A DNA stretch of 64,000 bases, from NCBI RefSeq assembly GCF_019649055.1, contig NW_026570276.1:744001-808000 (forward strand), in the 5' to 3' direction. A model generated the notes under the pieces. It saw only the letters and a program-made list of their open reading frames with translations. It was not told the origin of the DNA and did not search any database. The translations under genes and the position numbers were made by a program. How positions within the stretch are numbered: the stretch's first letter is position 1; each line of letters starts with the position of its first letter. Below, piece after piece: positions 20,901 to 32,801 of the stretch. This DNA is from Paramacrobiotus metropolitanus. Its lineage: Eukaryota > Tardigrada > Eutardigrada > Parachela > Macrobiotidae.

Positions 20901-21899
20901 CTCCACCTCGCTGCGATCCGGTTAATTGAACTGGTACCATCGGGTACCCCGAGAACCGATGCCTCGGACCCGGGCGACCGGACATCCAATGGACTGGAGC
21001 CCCCGTGAGCGGACGTGCTCTAGTCGGAATAAGCACCCGGACCAAAGCCCCGGACCAAAGACTCTGAGTTTACTTTTTTTATTCACGAAATGATGTTCTC
21101 ATTTTATTGATCTTTTCTAACCTGCTCACGAGGAATTTTGATGTTATTTTTACTAGAGAGACAGAGATGGAATAATACTTTAGTTTTTTACTTTCTCGCC
21201 GTTACGGATACTGCCAACAGATGCCTACACCGGTCCAACAACACAACCGACCGACCTTCGGATTTCGGCCGTGAGTTGTATCTCCACCACGGGTCCGGAG
21301 GAGAACGCGGCACCGAGAGACCTTCATCATCGGATACCCCGAGGCGCAGCCACCGACCCAATAGGGTCGTGTGCGGAGCGGGCATTGGCGCGGTACGAGG
21401 CCGGTCCTTCGCAGGGGCTCGGACTCCCGCCCAGAGGCATGTTGGGCCAGTCGCCATGGCAGCCTACGAGTTAGCAGCCAGCGACAGTCCCGCTTCCGGT
21501 GTGCTGACTGACACCGAGTCGCACTCGCTGTCGAACGCCGTATCGGCCTCGACTCAGGCAGCTCTACGCCCAGCCTTACGTTTCGGCCAATCATCGGCCT
21601 CGATGTAGGCGGAGCCACGCCCCAGCTTTACATCTCGGCCAATCAGCGTTCGTTCGCTCGTGTTGGATCTGCCCAGTATGCCGCATAGGCTTTTCCCATG
21701 TTACGGCTCGATGTGCCGTTCATTAGCATTCACTAGCGCATCATCCAATGTACTTTCATGCCGCCGCTCACATCGAGCCTGCGTATGCTTTGTGTTTCGG
21801 TTCTTCACTTTATTGCTATCTCACAAAAAAGCCTTGTTCCCCACTACTCGTGAGCCTCTGCTTGCCTGCTGTCACAGGACTAATTACTGTGAAAAATAA

Positions 21900-23300
21900 A
21901 CGCGCTACTCCAAAATTAACGTGTTTTCGAAAAAATGAAGCGTAAAATAATCTTTTTTCACTGGCAAATGTAATGACAAAAGAACAATTAACTCGCTCTT
22001 TGTTTATACCTGACTGACAAATGACTACTCTAAGTTATCCATAAGTTCACAATTTCTACCGATAAGATCATTTTTGTGTGAACATTTGAGTGTTTCCGGC
22101 CCATTGACTGGAAAGAACCTTAGACATTAAAAATGTGAAACTTTTATTCCGGAAACGTTCCGTTTTTTTGTGATGTTTTGTTTTCCTGATTATCCACCAA
22201 GCAAATTCCGTTCCGGTTTATCCTCAAAATTATGTCTGCCCGGCGTGCCCGCTGATAGCAATCAATTGATTCGGAATCGCCAATGCCCTCCACTTCCTGA
22301 TTACAGTACTTTCCAGTTAATAGTCGTTATGTGACTACTGTCTGCATCATAATTTTTTTCAGTGCGTAAATGTTGCTTTGCTAGTCTATACGCCGTGTAG
22401 ACTATCAAAGCATCATTTACAGTGTACGCAGCATTAAAATCATTTAAAATTTTATTGCAATTGTTGTGACATAGTTCTCCAAGGCCTGCCCGTACCTAAA
22501 GTTCCAACCCCCTTTGTCTGTTATTTTTGAAGATATAAAATGATTATGCATTGTAATCAAGCACCATGCGATACATAACAAATTTAAACGTACAATGTTG
22601 CTTTTAAGAAAACAAAAGTTCCATATCAAAGTTTCGAAAAATATGCTCCCAGAAAGGGTCAGATGAGATTCGGCAACACAGACAACCGCACCCCCCCGTG
22701 GCAGCACTGTAAATTAAAAACTGATCAAACCTTTACGGCAGGCAGCTACTTTATCTGCAGATCTTGCAGGTCCCCACTTTTGAAAATCTTCTTTCAACCC
22801 TTTCATTTCATTTCTCGAAACTGACTTTTGATGAAAAACTAATAAGCTCAAAAGCTACCGAATGACATGTGTTAAGGTTTGAATTTAACTCTGTGTAGCG
22901 CTTCAGTGGAATTGTAGAACTGCGTTTCTGGCTTTCTCACTATGCGGGAGACAGTGGTGACGTGGTTGGTTATGCAATGGTGATTTCTTAACTTTTCCCA
23001 TAGACTTCGTATGTTAACCTTTTTCGAAATTTTCTTTTTAGTCTTGAAAAGTTTGATAAAACTAACCCGTTTCTGCAAATCTACGATCTAAGCGCTATTG
23101 AATGATCCATAGACATCAAAGTTTAGTTCAGTGTATCGTTTGCAAAATGGAATGGAATTTACGAATGGAATTTAGCTAAGGCTTACGCTATTAATATATA
23201 GAGAAGGTAATTCCTTGTACTATCATTGTTTTAGTAAGTACAGTATATAATATATCTGTTATATCATTACTATATATACATATTTAATATTTACCCGCCT
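21900..23300. other. intergenic with one imperfect palindrome
   Basis: AT-rich. The only structure seen is at 22364-22420, where GTAAATG..GCTTTG.TAGTCTA is followed after a short spacer by its near reverse complement (arms about 25 bp, a few mismatches). No gene is supported. Confidence 0.5.
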
Positions 23301-23304
23301 ACAG

Positions 23305-23646
23305 ATATAGGGGGAAAAATGTGTCTAGCCGAACCAATCCCTTGTACTTCTGATGTAAGCCAGCTGGTGGTTTACGTTGTGGCTGCACAGCGTTTTATGT
23401 AAAGCGCTGCTATTAGTCCTTTGCGGCATTGACGGTACATGTGGTTTTAGCTGCACCGGGCTATAATACAGTTTTAGCCTGCTTACCTGCAGTTGTACGA
23501 GTGCTGCTTACCTGTTATCAGTACCTGTAATCTTAATAGCAGCGCTTTACATAAAACACTGTGCAGCCACAACGTAAACCACCAGCTGGCTTACATCAGA
23601 AGTACAAGGGATTGGTTCGGCTAGACACATTTTCCCCCCTATATAT
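23305..23646. mobile_element. fold-back MITE, family A
   Basis: Left arm (about 23305-23425) and right arm (about 23527-23646) are inverted copies, starting ATATAGGGGG and including CTTGTACTTCTGATGTAAGC and TTTACGTTGTGGCTGCACAG. The spacer is about 100 bp. No coding capacity. The GGGGG terminus is shared with family B. Confidence 0.85.
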
Positions 23647-23840
23647 GCTGTATATACCTGATTCATAAAACTGTCGGCCAAATTATCTGTAGACCTTTTA
23701 TGTTTTGCGTAGGAACAATATGGATATGTCCTTGCCGCTGCGCAGAATATTATTTTCAAAGCGACCGGCAGCGAAAGCAAGTGTGGACGTTTAACACATG
23801 CGGAATTTCTGTTGCGGTTTATTGGTAAATCACGATGTGC

Positions 23841-24045
23841 ATATAGGGGGCAAAAGTAAACGTGTTCCACCGTTCCCCTGTACTGCTGCCGTCACCCGAC
23901 TGGAGTTTGACGTTGTTGCTGAACATGGCGCTTACGTACCGCGCCAGATTTAACCATATGTATTGCCGTAACGTCACACTCCAGGCGGGTGACGGCAGCA
24001 GCACAGGGGAACGGTGGAACGCGTTTACTTTCGCCCCTTATATAG
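23841..24045. mobile_element. fold-back MITE, family B, copy 1
   Basis: About 205 bp, almost fully palindromic: ATATAGGGGGCAAAAGTAAA, then CTGCTGCCGTCACCCG, mirrored by CGGGTGACGGCAGCAG and CTTTCGCCCCTTATAT. The same family occurs at 53424-53638. Confidence 0.85.
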
Positions 24046-24049
24046 TAGT

Positions 24050-25150
24050 TGCGCTGACTGTTAATGTGTTTGTTTTTAGCAAATTTTAATTAATGTTACT
24101 GTCTTTTTCGATGTTGGTAGTATGCTGACTGCTGCGCCCCATTGGCGATGTTAAATTTTGTTTTCCAAACCTGTGTATAGGTGGTAATGTAGCTAATGTT
24201 CTTTAATCATAAATGTTGCTTGAGTATGTACAATAGTATCAAAGAAAAATTGAAATTAAGTCAGACAGGATTGTGGTGGTACTGTACTGGTAACTGCAAG
24301 TCATGTCCGCTGAATCACTTCTTCGAACTGCCACACCAGCAGTTGCGTTATTAAACCCGCAAACAAAATAACACGTACAATTAAATACGATCTAATTGGC
24401 GATAACACATTCCTGCGTAATAGTTTCTATTGATTCTTGAAAGGTTCCCAGGAAAATGATAACAGTACCATCAGCCTGACCAGTCTATGTGGAATTTAGC
24501 TACAAGAGAGAACTTTTCATTCTCGTCTTGATTTCACGGCAGTCTGCGGCGGCAAACCGAGCTCATATAAATAGCGAAAAATTTCCCAGGCTTTTGTGAG
24601 CAGACTCATACCGCTCTCTACAAAGGTCACCGCAGAGTATGGTAATAACATGCCGATAAATTTTGTTTCCTTTGTCCATGGAAATTATACCAATGCGGCA
24701 GCGATAACGCCGGCATTAGGAGCGTGGAGCAAACAGAACGTATTGCGCACGTTATAACTGCACTCACGTGACTTTCTGAACTTTGTAATTATTTTGTTGT
24801 TCTAGTCATACTGGTTAATCATAAGCTTGTTACCATGGACGCGATAAGAATTACACAGTTATTAATTAACACAAGTTTACCCAAGAAAACAAATGAAAGT
24901 ATACGAAAATATCTGTACTCGTATTTTATTAATACTTAAGTAATAAATATGAAATGAACTTCAAAGTGTGGTTTTGCAATTATAATAGTCGAGCAGCCGA
25001 AATTCAGACGTAGATATTAGGCTGGCAGATGAAAACCGCGCACGTTCGCCTCATACAAAAATTTTAATGTGAAGTAAGTTGATATTTATTACTTATACAG
25101 CGACTGAAACAGTACAACATGTCAGTAGGGCGCTGTAGAGCGCCATACAG
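24050..25150. other. intergenic, nothing recognised
   Basis: AT-rich, only short ORFs. A single AAAGGTCACCGCAGAGTATGG at about 24621 resembles the 1-700 repeat but is isolated. Confidence 0.45.
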
Positions 25151-25157
25151 TCCAGAA

Positions 25158-26874
25158 GATGCGCAGAGTCAAAACGCGGACTTACATCGAGCATCTGCGA
25201 CTTACATCGAAACGAGAAATAGGCGTACCAAGTCCCAATTGGCTGGGCTTCGATGTAAGTCGATTTTTTCTCGATGTCTGTCGGTGGGCGTGGACGAAAA
25301 CCGTTACGAAGATGGACGTACCTTGTAACGGGTCTAAGCGACGCCCAGTTACTTACAAACTTCGCGTTTCCGCGATTCTGATTGGTGGGTCAGCATTCTG
25401 AGTTAGATCGAGGCTGCCCACCGCCAATAGCAAAATTCAAAACCACGCGATCGTTTCTCTATACTCTGAGCTTACGGCGACGGTTAAACGATAAAATCAT
25501 AGGGTTTTATATCTTCTTTTGAGTTTTCGGTTCTTGCCTTGTTTGTTTTTTGAAATTTGAAGTGTAAAAACTGATAATCTTTTTGGCATTACTGCTTTAC
25601 TGGTGTATCTATAGTGCAGGGATGCTGCATTCTGGGAATCCAGATTAGACTGCGCAATATTAGTGTTTGGCCAGGTGCGCCCCCGTTTACTGATTACTTG
25701 TTGCCTGATTATTGCTCAGATTACTTTTGATCTCATTGATTAGCATATTACAAATTGATTCCGACTTGCCAAAAAGTTCACAGATCCTTGTGGCTGTCTT
25801 TAACAATTTGGGGTATACTCGTCATGTATTACGGCCGTCGTATCGCAGGGAACCCTGCGCGCTGGCTACCCAGCTGCTGGTGCTGTTTACAGTACACCCA
25901 GTTCTGTGCTTAATTTTTAACCTGATTTAATGCCCCACTACGATTAATACTGCTGGGCAGCCTTCCATGGTAAGTCAGAATTTGATTTATAATATCATGT
26001 TAGTTTGACATAATTTGTTGGTCGCATACACTTATTTCCATTTTTCGTCTGTATTTTATGAAAAAAATTGTATACTTGCTTAACCATGTGAAAGGTTCCC
26101 GCTTTGATCTGGCTACTCAGAAGAACTATTAAATATTAACCGCAGCCTTTTTATTTATTTCTCTAAAAACAATAATGCATAGCAATTCCCAAGCGCACCT
26201 TGTTTTGATGCTTTTCAACAGGTTGTATGGCATTTAACTTATTGTAATATTCAGAAAAGTTGAAATACAATGTAGAAGCATAATGTCTGCACGCATACTG
26301 TCAGTCTGTAGCCTATTTCAGATTGCATATGGTAGAGGCTCCGTACATAGAATCGCACGGCGTCAGATAAGCAGTACGTTGGCAGAATGAGAACTGCTTC
26401 AGATCTTTGTGCGGTTACACTTTGGTCACGTACAGCAACGAAAAAATCGAGTCGAGTGCGCGCGAGGACGTGACCACCCTGCTAACGGTCGGCGGTCTGA
26501 GTGCTAAAAAAAGATCCACGGGCAGCATACGCTGGCCTGCCATTCACTCATGTGTCTGAGCCGTTGCAAGCATCCGCGTAAGGCAGATAGTTTTTACGCG
26601 TCACCGCACGACGCTAGGTTACAGCTGCTAACGTCGCGAACGGACGTAAAACAATCCGGAACCGAAGGTTCCACATGGAACCGGAGCCGATACTAACACA
26701 AACCGTGCAATCTGAAATAGGCTTGTATGTCATGGCAGTTGTGCGCATGCGGTCGAGTTTAGCCCGTACATACTCACATGCAAGACGTATAAACGGGCGC
26801 GGTTTTGCGTTCGATGTCTGTATGTCAAGGGTAAAAAACGTTGTAAGTAAGTCCGCGTTTTGACTCTGCGCATC
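25158..26874. mobile_element. 1.7-kb non-coding DNA transposon with perfect 28-bp TIRs
   Basis: The 28 bp beginning GATGCGCAGAGTCAAAACGC at 25158-25185 are repeated exactly, inverted, at 26847-26874. Sub-terminal hairpin: CGACTTACATCGAA at about 25197 with its inverse ending at 25262. A second internal inverted pair, CCTATTTCAGATTGCA (about 26312) and TGCAATCTGAAATAGG (about 26706). No transposase frame is visible, so it is non-autonomous. A target-site duplication was not identified. Confidence 0.75.
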
Positions 26875-27074
26875 CTTTCTAGTAATACATTGAAAAACTG
26901 ACAATGCACAATGTACAACCAACAACGTATGCAGTATGTTCAAATCAACAAAAACACATTTTCAAAAACAGATTTTTGTAATTATTTTTTATGCATTTGA
27001 AAACAAATTGTTAATAAAAGTGCAACACCGACAGCAGTAAAATGAATGAACAGAATGAAAAATAAAATAAATGC

Positions 27075-28337
27075 CTATTTACCAAATGCCATTCGGTCCT
27101 GCCATGGTACTTTGCTAGCGGTGTTAAAGTACTGTTTCAACACTGTGCGCACATCGCTTCTCACATGTCGGTACGGCTTCCGGTCATGGACGAAGTTCTG
27201 CACTTCTGCGCCAGTCTCCAGGAGTGATTGTCCCGTCCGCATTTTCCGAATCCGCATATCCCGGCGGCAAGTAGGCATCGTTTCGACCCTGCGCCAAGAC
27301 TTCCGTCCGGAGAAAATTATGCAGCGCAACGCAAGCTTGAACAATACAGTTAACCATTTCCGGCGAATATTCCATTACCGTGCGAAAAATTCGCCAGCGT
27401 GCTGCCATAATGTCGAAAGCATTTTGAACTACGCGCCAGCGCGCCTAGCTCACGCGATAGTTAAAAATTCGTTCGTCCGACTCGATATTGTTTCCTCCGT
27501 AAGGTTTGATAAGGTTGTGTCCAAGAGGAAAAGCATCATCGGCAACAAATACATACGGCGATCCAGCTTGTGAACCGGGAAGTTTGCGCTCATCTGGCAA
27601 ATCCATTGTTCTATTAATGATTGCTTGACCGACCTCCCAATCAGCAAATTATGTACCGCCATCACTTTGTCGACCATAACCTCCAGCAGTAATTGCAGTA
27701 AGCCGATAATTTGCATCCGAAATTGACATCGAATGATCGCGAAAGACTTTTTATAACTATAAAAATTACTGCCGGAATTAGCTGGGGCTTTCACAATTAC
27801 ATGTTTACCATCGATAGCACCGACGCAGTTGAGAAATTGCCACATTCTTTCAAAGCCGTCTGCATTTCGTTTCCAGGTTTGCTTTGTTGGTGCTGGCACG
27901 TACTCGTCTTTAAGAGTTTCCCAAATGGCTTTGATGGTTTCTGTGAAAATGGCATTTACTGTGCTTTCGCCCATGCGATACCTGGTAGCGATGTTAATCT
28001 GGCTGCATCCGGTGGCCAACATGTGTAGCGTCATAGACAGTCTTTCGGCTGGAGGTATCTCGACCGCATGATTATTCCCGTTCAACAGTTTGGGCGTTCT
28101 CATGACCAACAATCGATCGAAAGTAGCGCTGGACATCCGAAAATATTTGAAATGCCGCTGTGGATCGTACTGGCGCAATTCACTCACAAGTGCATAAAAT
28201 TCTCCCCCTTTTTTTACGATTGCGGCTGGTATATCGCATGTAGCACGACCGCTCAACAATAACTTGCTGGAATTAGTTTGTAATAACCCGAGAAGTAAGC
28301 ACAAAGCCACAAGAGCTGACCTCTTGCGCTTACTCAT
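27075..28337 (-). pseudogene. PIF/Harbinger-type transposase, inactivated
   Basis: Start at 28337 (MSKRKRSALVALC). The N-terminal region has FYALVSELRQYDPQRHFKYFRMSSATFDRLL, typical of Harbinger nuclease proteins. The catalytic block FLNCVGAIDGKHV gives the first Asp at about 27800. After YSYKKSF the frame slips. The second block, VFVADDAFPLGHNLIKPY, is readable in another frame near 27540; a FNYRVS-stop-ARWRVVQNAF stretch near 27450 has TAG; and AARWRIFRT...ACVALHNFL continues in yet another frame. So at least two shifts and one stop. It belongs to a different copy from the 28681-32166 element. TIRs were not found. Confidence 0.8.
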
Positions 28338-29013
28338 AAAACACGGGCGCTTTAACCGGCTACGGTTTTTAGCAGAACAGCAGCACTCCCGGACTGCCCT
28401 TCTTTATTTTTTTAAAGTACGCACTTCTTCCAGAATTCCGGAGGGACGCATGTTTCGGTGCCACCCTATCTAAATTCGACACTGTGACAGTGGGGGGATC
28501 AACAAAAAGACTGTATAATCTGAATGAAGTAGCACCACGGAGTCTGGCGAAGGAAAAAAAGCAAGCCTTTTATCGGAGGCATTTTATGATGCTGTACCGA
28601 TAAAACGACTAAATGCTTGAAGTCAAAAAGTAAATTTGTGAAGCGTAGTGTTGCAGTGTTGATCTTTTCATTAGCGAATTTGGGCAAGCGTCAGCAATGG
28701 CAGTAGCATTAGCAATAGCAGTCCTCACGGCTATGGTCAAACGCACTGCAGCCCGGTTACTTGGCTGCCCAACTCCAGTGCTGGAAAATGCAATAGCAAT
28801 AGCAGTATCGTGCATTGCAACTATTGCATAAATTATAATATTGAAAACTGCCCAGCGTCTACTTTGGCAGTGAAGTCAAAACAACAAATTGCGCATAAAA
28901 TTTATACTTTTCAAACTTGTGGACTTGAAAATACGCTTCAGTATTAGTAGTGTTTTACTCTTCATCTGAGCCTTCTGATTCCGTAATTTTGTATCCTCTC
29001 ATTCCTCTGCACC

Positions 29014-30237
29014 ATGCCAAATGCCCGCCAAATTGGAGACCTTCCTCAAGCCCGTCGCATCTTCCACGCCAAACAAGATCTCTTACTACTGGACGAAGTT
29101 AACAACGAAAATCCCTTTTTTGCTGAAAACGAAGGAGCGGTGTGGGTTGAGATCGTGGAAACGCTGAACAAAGTGCCCGTAAGTGACGAATACAGTAGAC
29201 GAATGCGAGTACTATGTAGATGACTGTGTTGTACTTACAGTACTGTATGTTTTTCAGAGCTAAATATTTTTTGACTATTTCATTCTTTATTAGGCAGTAA
29301 TAAGCATTTACGATTTCGCGCATGTATAATTCGAGTTGCAATTGTGCGTACAAATTGCTGCTATTGTTTGCGTTTTCAGATTTTTCCAAGTCCCTTGGAT
29401 GTTCGCGCATGTAAGAAGCGTTTGGATTTGTTGGTTATTGAATTTCGGAAAGAAAATTGGCGGCAAGTTGTTAAATCCGGTTCGGAAGAAGAATACGGGA
29501 CCATTCAAGAACTGTTGACAAAAATAGTTCAGGCCATCGACAGTGCACAAGAGAAAACCCGCGAAAAGGCACAGAAGAAAGCAGAAGAGAAAAAGCGGAA
29601 AGAAGCTGCGCTAAAAATGGTGGACGCAGAAATCGCCAAAGAAAGTGACTCCACGTTTGCGGGCAACGGTAACAGCGACAGAGCATTGCCTACGGATGAA
29701 GAACTAGTAAAAATTGGCGCCATGGATCCCTCCGAGCTGGCACGACACTCAGGTAATTTCTTCGCAGAAAATGGCATAATGTTATATGGTACGTAAAATC
29801 ACAATTAATAGCAAACTTCATCGGTGTCCGCCATATTTTATTTTAATTTAATAAATCAAAATCTGGAAATATGTGTACGGAATACGTTACCAACTTTTGT
29901 AGATGACGGCTGGGAAAGCGACAGCGAAGGAGGAAAACGAGCGGCGACAAAAAAACTGAAGCGAGGGCGAATTGATGAGTCGGACAGTTTGGTGCAGTAT
30001 TTGAAAGCCAGCGATGTGGAGAAGCAGAAGATCCGTGAAATAGAGTTGAAAAATGAACGAGATCTGAAGGAACTTGAACTGCTGAATCAAAAAGAGCTGA
30101 AGGAAAAGGAAATCGATAACAACTTTAAGTTACGTCAACAGGAACTTGAATTGGAGCGATATCGTATTGAACTGGAGGGAAACGATGGGATGCGGATAAA
30201 GAGGCGAAATTGGCTGAGAGTAAAAAATTTGATTTAA
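29014..30237 (+). CDS. Myb/SANT-like DNA-binding partner protein of Harbinger element
   Basis: Three exons join in frame: 29014-29178, 29380-29788 and 29903-30237, with GT/AG introns (GTAAGT...TTTCAG; GTACGT...TTGTAG), giving about 302 residues. The first 90 residues (VWVEIVETLNKVP, then LDVRACKKRLDLLVIEFRKENW) match the Trp/helix pattern of Myb/SANT-like domains that accompany Harbinger transposases and help them bind DNA and enter the nucleus. The middle is Lys/Glu/Ala-rich; the last exon holds DDGWESDSEG, a basic KKLKRGR stretch and a Leu/Lys/Glu coiled coil. The frame is intact across both splice sites, so the gene may be functional. Confidence 0.7.
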
Positions 30238-30370
30238 TTCTTCTTTCGCTGCAAAAATCACTTGAAAAGTAGTCTACGCAATAATTGGTATTTGGCACGG
30301 TGAAATTTTGTTTTTGGTGATTTTTTGCTTTTCTCGTTACAATTACAGAATTTTGTACATAATTCGTGTT

Positions 30371-31677
30371 TTAGCATTCTGTTAAAAATGTCGAGTTTTT
30401 ATCCGATTTTTTTTTAAATTCAAGTTTGCAAATACCCTTCGAGTACAGTACAGGCGGGGATACGCCGAAATAATTACTAGTTTGGTTCGGGTACAAACAA
30501 TTACGACAGTTTGCTAACACAACTCCAACGCGGTAAAACAAGCCCACAGGCACATGTAATAACTTCATTTGTTTTTTGAAGTCTAAAAAAGCCCACAAAC
30601 TGCCCACATCTTTGAAATTCCATTCTACGGATTGTCGAACTTGAGACGTGAAGTAATTGTCGTCTTCTTTCTGCACGTCCAGGAGACACTTGGCTCTGGA
30701 ATGTGGGGTAATTAGCAGATCCTTCTTTCCACACCCGCTGTCTCCGTACAGCACAAATTTTTCGTCAAAATTTGCAAAATGAGTCCGGAGACTTTCAAGC
30801 AGGCCGCTTTCGTTCAACATCCTCGCGTCATGCATGGTGCCTCTCACTCCCCCGAACAAGTTGCAGATCAGTCCTGTTCAAATGGAAACAATATTTATGT
30901 GCGGTTTTGTTAAGTGCAGTACTTACTACAGTAATACAATAATTTTCTAGAATAATCCAAAAACAGAAAACTTTCACACTAAATATCTTTTATTAATTTT
31001 TAAGAATAATTTTGAATTCAAGTTTTTTTACCGTTCGGTGATACCACCGACTGCCATTTCAGACAATGAAAGCGCTTATGACCACTGAAGCAGTCCCGTT
31101 GCAATTGTTTTGGTCGACATACTGGCCGTGCAGTCCCATCAATAAATCCAAAACAATTCTTAACCGTTCATCCTTTTTTCTCAATTGCCGCGGCGTACGT
31201 TGTGAGGCTTCCTTCATTCAACCAGGGACAATCCAACATACGTAATAACTGGCTGAAATTTTGGTCAATATGGCGCAAAACGAGATAAAATATTCGGGAC
31301 AAGCTCGCCGGAGAACGGCAGAATATTCGTCGCAAATCCCACCACCGACCTGGGTACGCCAGTCGACGCAAATTGATACACAAAGCCTCCAGTCCCCCAA
31401 CAGACTCACGCCGTTTTGTGACTGATTTGTCCGGGATTTTTAGTGCCGCCCTCAATCGCTCTAGATCGATTTTGCGGAACCGAAAAAAGTACCAGCACTC
31501 CCTATTTGTTAAATGATGGAAGTTAAATCGCTTACGGAACCGCAGTCCGTCCTGGTATTTAGAACGATAAAGAGCTTTTTGCTGAAGGCGATGATTAAGG
31601 TAGAGTAGAGCACATTTGCGATTAGATAAGCGTCCCAAATGATGAAGTAAAATCAATCCTTCAAAAAATTTCCCCAT
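30371..31677 (-). pseudogene. DDE transposase of Harbinger element, single in-frame TGA
   Basis: Exon 1 31677-31032, intron 31031-30874 (GTAAAA...AACAG), exon 2 30873-30371; the phases match. Conserved blocks: FRKIDLERL, YPGRWWDLRRIFCRSPASLSRIF, YAAAIEKKG, then TGA at 31170-31168, then in the same frame FGFIDGTARPVCRPKQ (first Asp), LFGGVRGTMHDARML, VLYGDSG (second Asp) and SVEWNFKDV (Glu). All three DDE residues are present, and the TGA sits where relatives have Cys or a similar residue, so a single nonsense change separates this copy from an intact frame. It is convergent with the partner gene, with stops about 130 bp apart. Confidence 0.8.
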
Positions 31678-32343
31678 TTTAGCATAAACTGTAGTTAATA
31701 CAATGCCTAAAAATAAGTAAGTACTGTGTACTCACACGAAGAGTCGAGACGTAGAGTTTGCAATTTTATTTTTACCGTGTCAGACCGGAAGCGAGGCAGG
31801 AAGTGATTTGTACAGAGTAGTGACTTGATGCGCTGTGAATGGTGGTTCACTTGATCACCAGGTGGTTTACTTTGAAATCATTTTAAAAATACAAAATAAT
31901 CAAGTAACACATTCGTATACAATCCAAAAAAAACCTCCACTGTTTTCTGAACATTTCTGGTTTAGTCTCCCCGTAGGTAGCTGTTCCCTTCTGCGAAGGC
32001 AGATGGAAAAAGAGGATGACCGTATCTTGTTTTTTCTATGGTCAATGCCAGCTCTGCAGTGACCGTGCCGTAGCTTTGAAACCGTAGCTGATGACGATTC
32101 GGACCGTCATTCGGTCCAAGACCAAAGGATACGGCTATTGCTATTGCTACGGTCGAAGCGTGCCCAAATTGTCTATTATGTGGCAATATGCAATGTACAG
32201 AGTCTACAGACAGTATGTGTACGTGACTCTCATGTAAGCAAATATTATATAAGCGCACAGACAACAGGATGGCGCGTTTTATGCTGACCATTCCTGTTAA
32301 AAGGGCGTCACTAATTTTGCCGAAATACAGACAACTGTGAGGA

Positions 32344-32527
32344 GTACGAGGACAATTGGGTGCTGTAAACACCCCCTTCACGATTGGGCTGCGATGAACA
32401 GCCGGTTAGCCGTAGCTCGCAACGCTACTGTCGTCACAGTCTAAATGCAAACGGCTAAAATTTAGCCGGCTGTTCATCGCAGCTCAATCGTGAAGGGGGT
32501 GTTCACAGCACCCAGTTGTCCTCGTAC
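32344..32527. mobile_element. 184-bp fold-back element
   Basis: GTACGAGGACAATTGGGTGC at the left and its near-perfect inverse ending CCTCGTAC at the right, with about 70-bp arms including CACCCCCTTCACGATT and CTGCGATGAACAGCCGG. The spacer is about 45 bp. No coding capacity. Confidence 0.8.
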
Positions 32528-32801
32528 ACATTTCGCACACCACGACGGGACGGTCAGTCGGAGTGACCGCGTCGTCGGAATTCCGTGACCACGGAAACTC
32601 CGTCGACGCCGACCCTCGGAAAACTTTTTCTCCGTCTCAGAAAAAGGCTGACTATCAGAATATTAGTGAGATTCGTTATCGTTTTCTAAGCTTCCTCTCG
32701 TGGTGAAACTGGATACTGCTTTCGTCTGATTAATTTTTCTTCGTTGAATATCAACAGAGCCACTGCAGAAAATTGCGTTTTTAACGCTGGATGGTCAACC
32801 G

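Larger units (their letters stand above)
16780..21375 (+). repeat. family of hairpins with invariant CAATA loop and varying stems
   Basis: CAATA flanked by paired arms occurs at loop positions 16794, 17141, 18485, 18606, 18680, 18747, 18828, 19093, 19256, 19439, 19611, 19782, 19932, 20103, 20659, 20832 and 21359. Stems include GGACCC/GGGTCC, CGTCTC/GAGACG, CCCT/AGGG, GAACC/GGTTC, GGCTC/GAGCC, GTTGCC/GGCGAC, GTTACC/GGTGAC and CGACC/GGTCG. Loop conserved, stem sequence changing with pairing kept. The early ones lie in coding sequence, the rest in the 3' noncoding region. Confidence 0.7.
14530..21900 (+). mobile_element. decayed Ty3/gypsy-type LTR retrotransposon, 5'-truncated
   Basis: Begins inside the RT thumb region and runs through RNase H, integrase, a basic tail and a long noncoding 3' region with hairpins and ~170-bp repeats. 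Gag, protease and most of RT are missing. It lies directly upstream of GPCR copy 2 exon B1. The right end is not defined; a high-GC stretch with the same base composition persists to about 21650. No LTR was confirmed. Confidence 0.75.
28681..32166. mobile_element. PIF/Harbinger-type DNA transposon, two-gene
   Basis: Both ends carry TGGGCA followed by related GC(G/T)TC...AGCAATAGCAATAGC-type sequence: left 28681, right end 32161-32166 (TGCCCA), each flanked by AATT. Inside are convergent genes: a Myb/SANT-like protein (plus) and a DDE transposase (minus), the standard Harbinger pair. TIRs are imperfect, and the AATT could be a 4-bp target duplication or part of the TIR. Confidence 0.65.

Noticed and set aside
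24615-24650. Isolated AAAGGTCACCGCAGAGTATGG similar to the repeat at 380-675
   Set aside because: A single copy with no surrounding element sequence; also isolated AGGTCAC sites near 38003 and 42113. Treated as chance or tiny relics.
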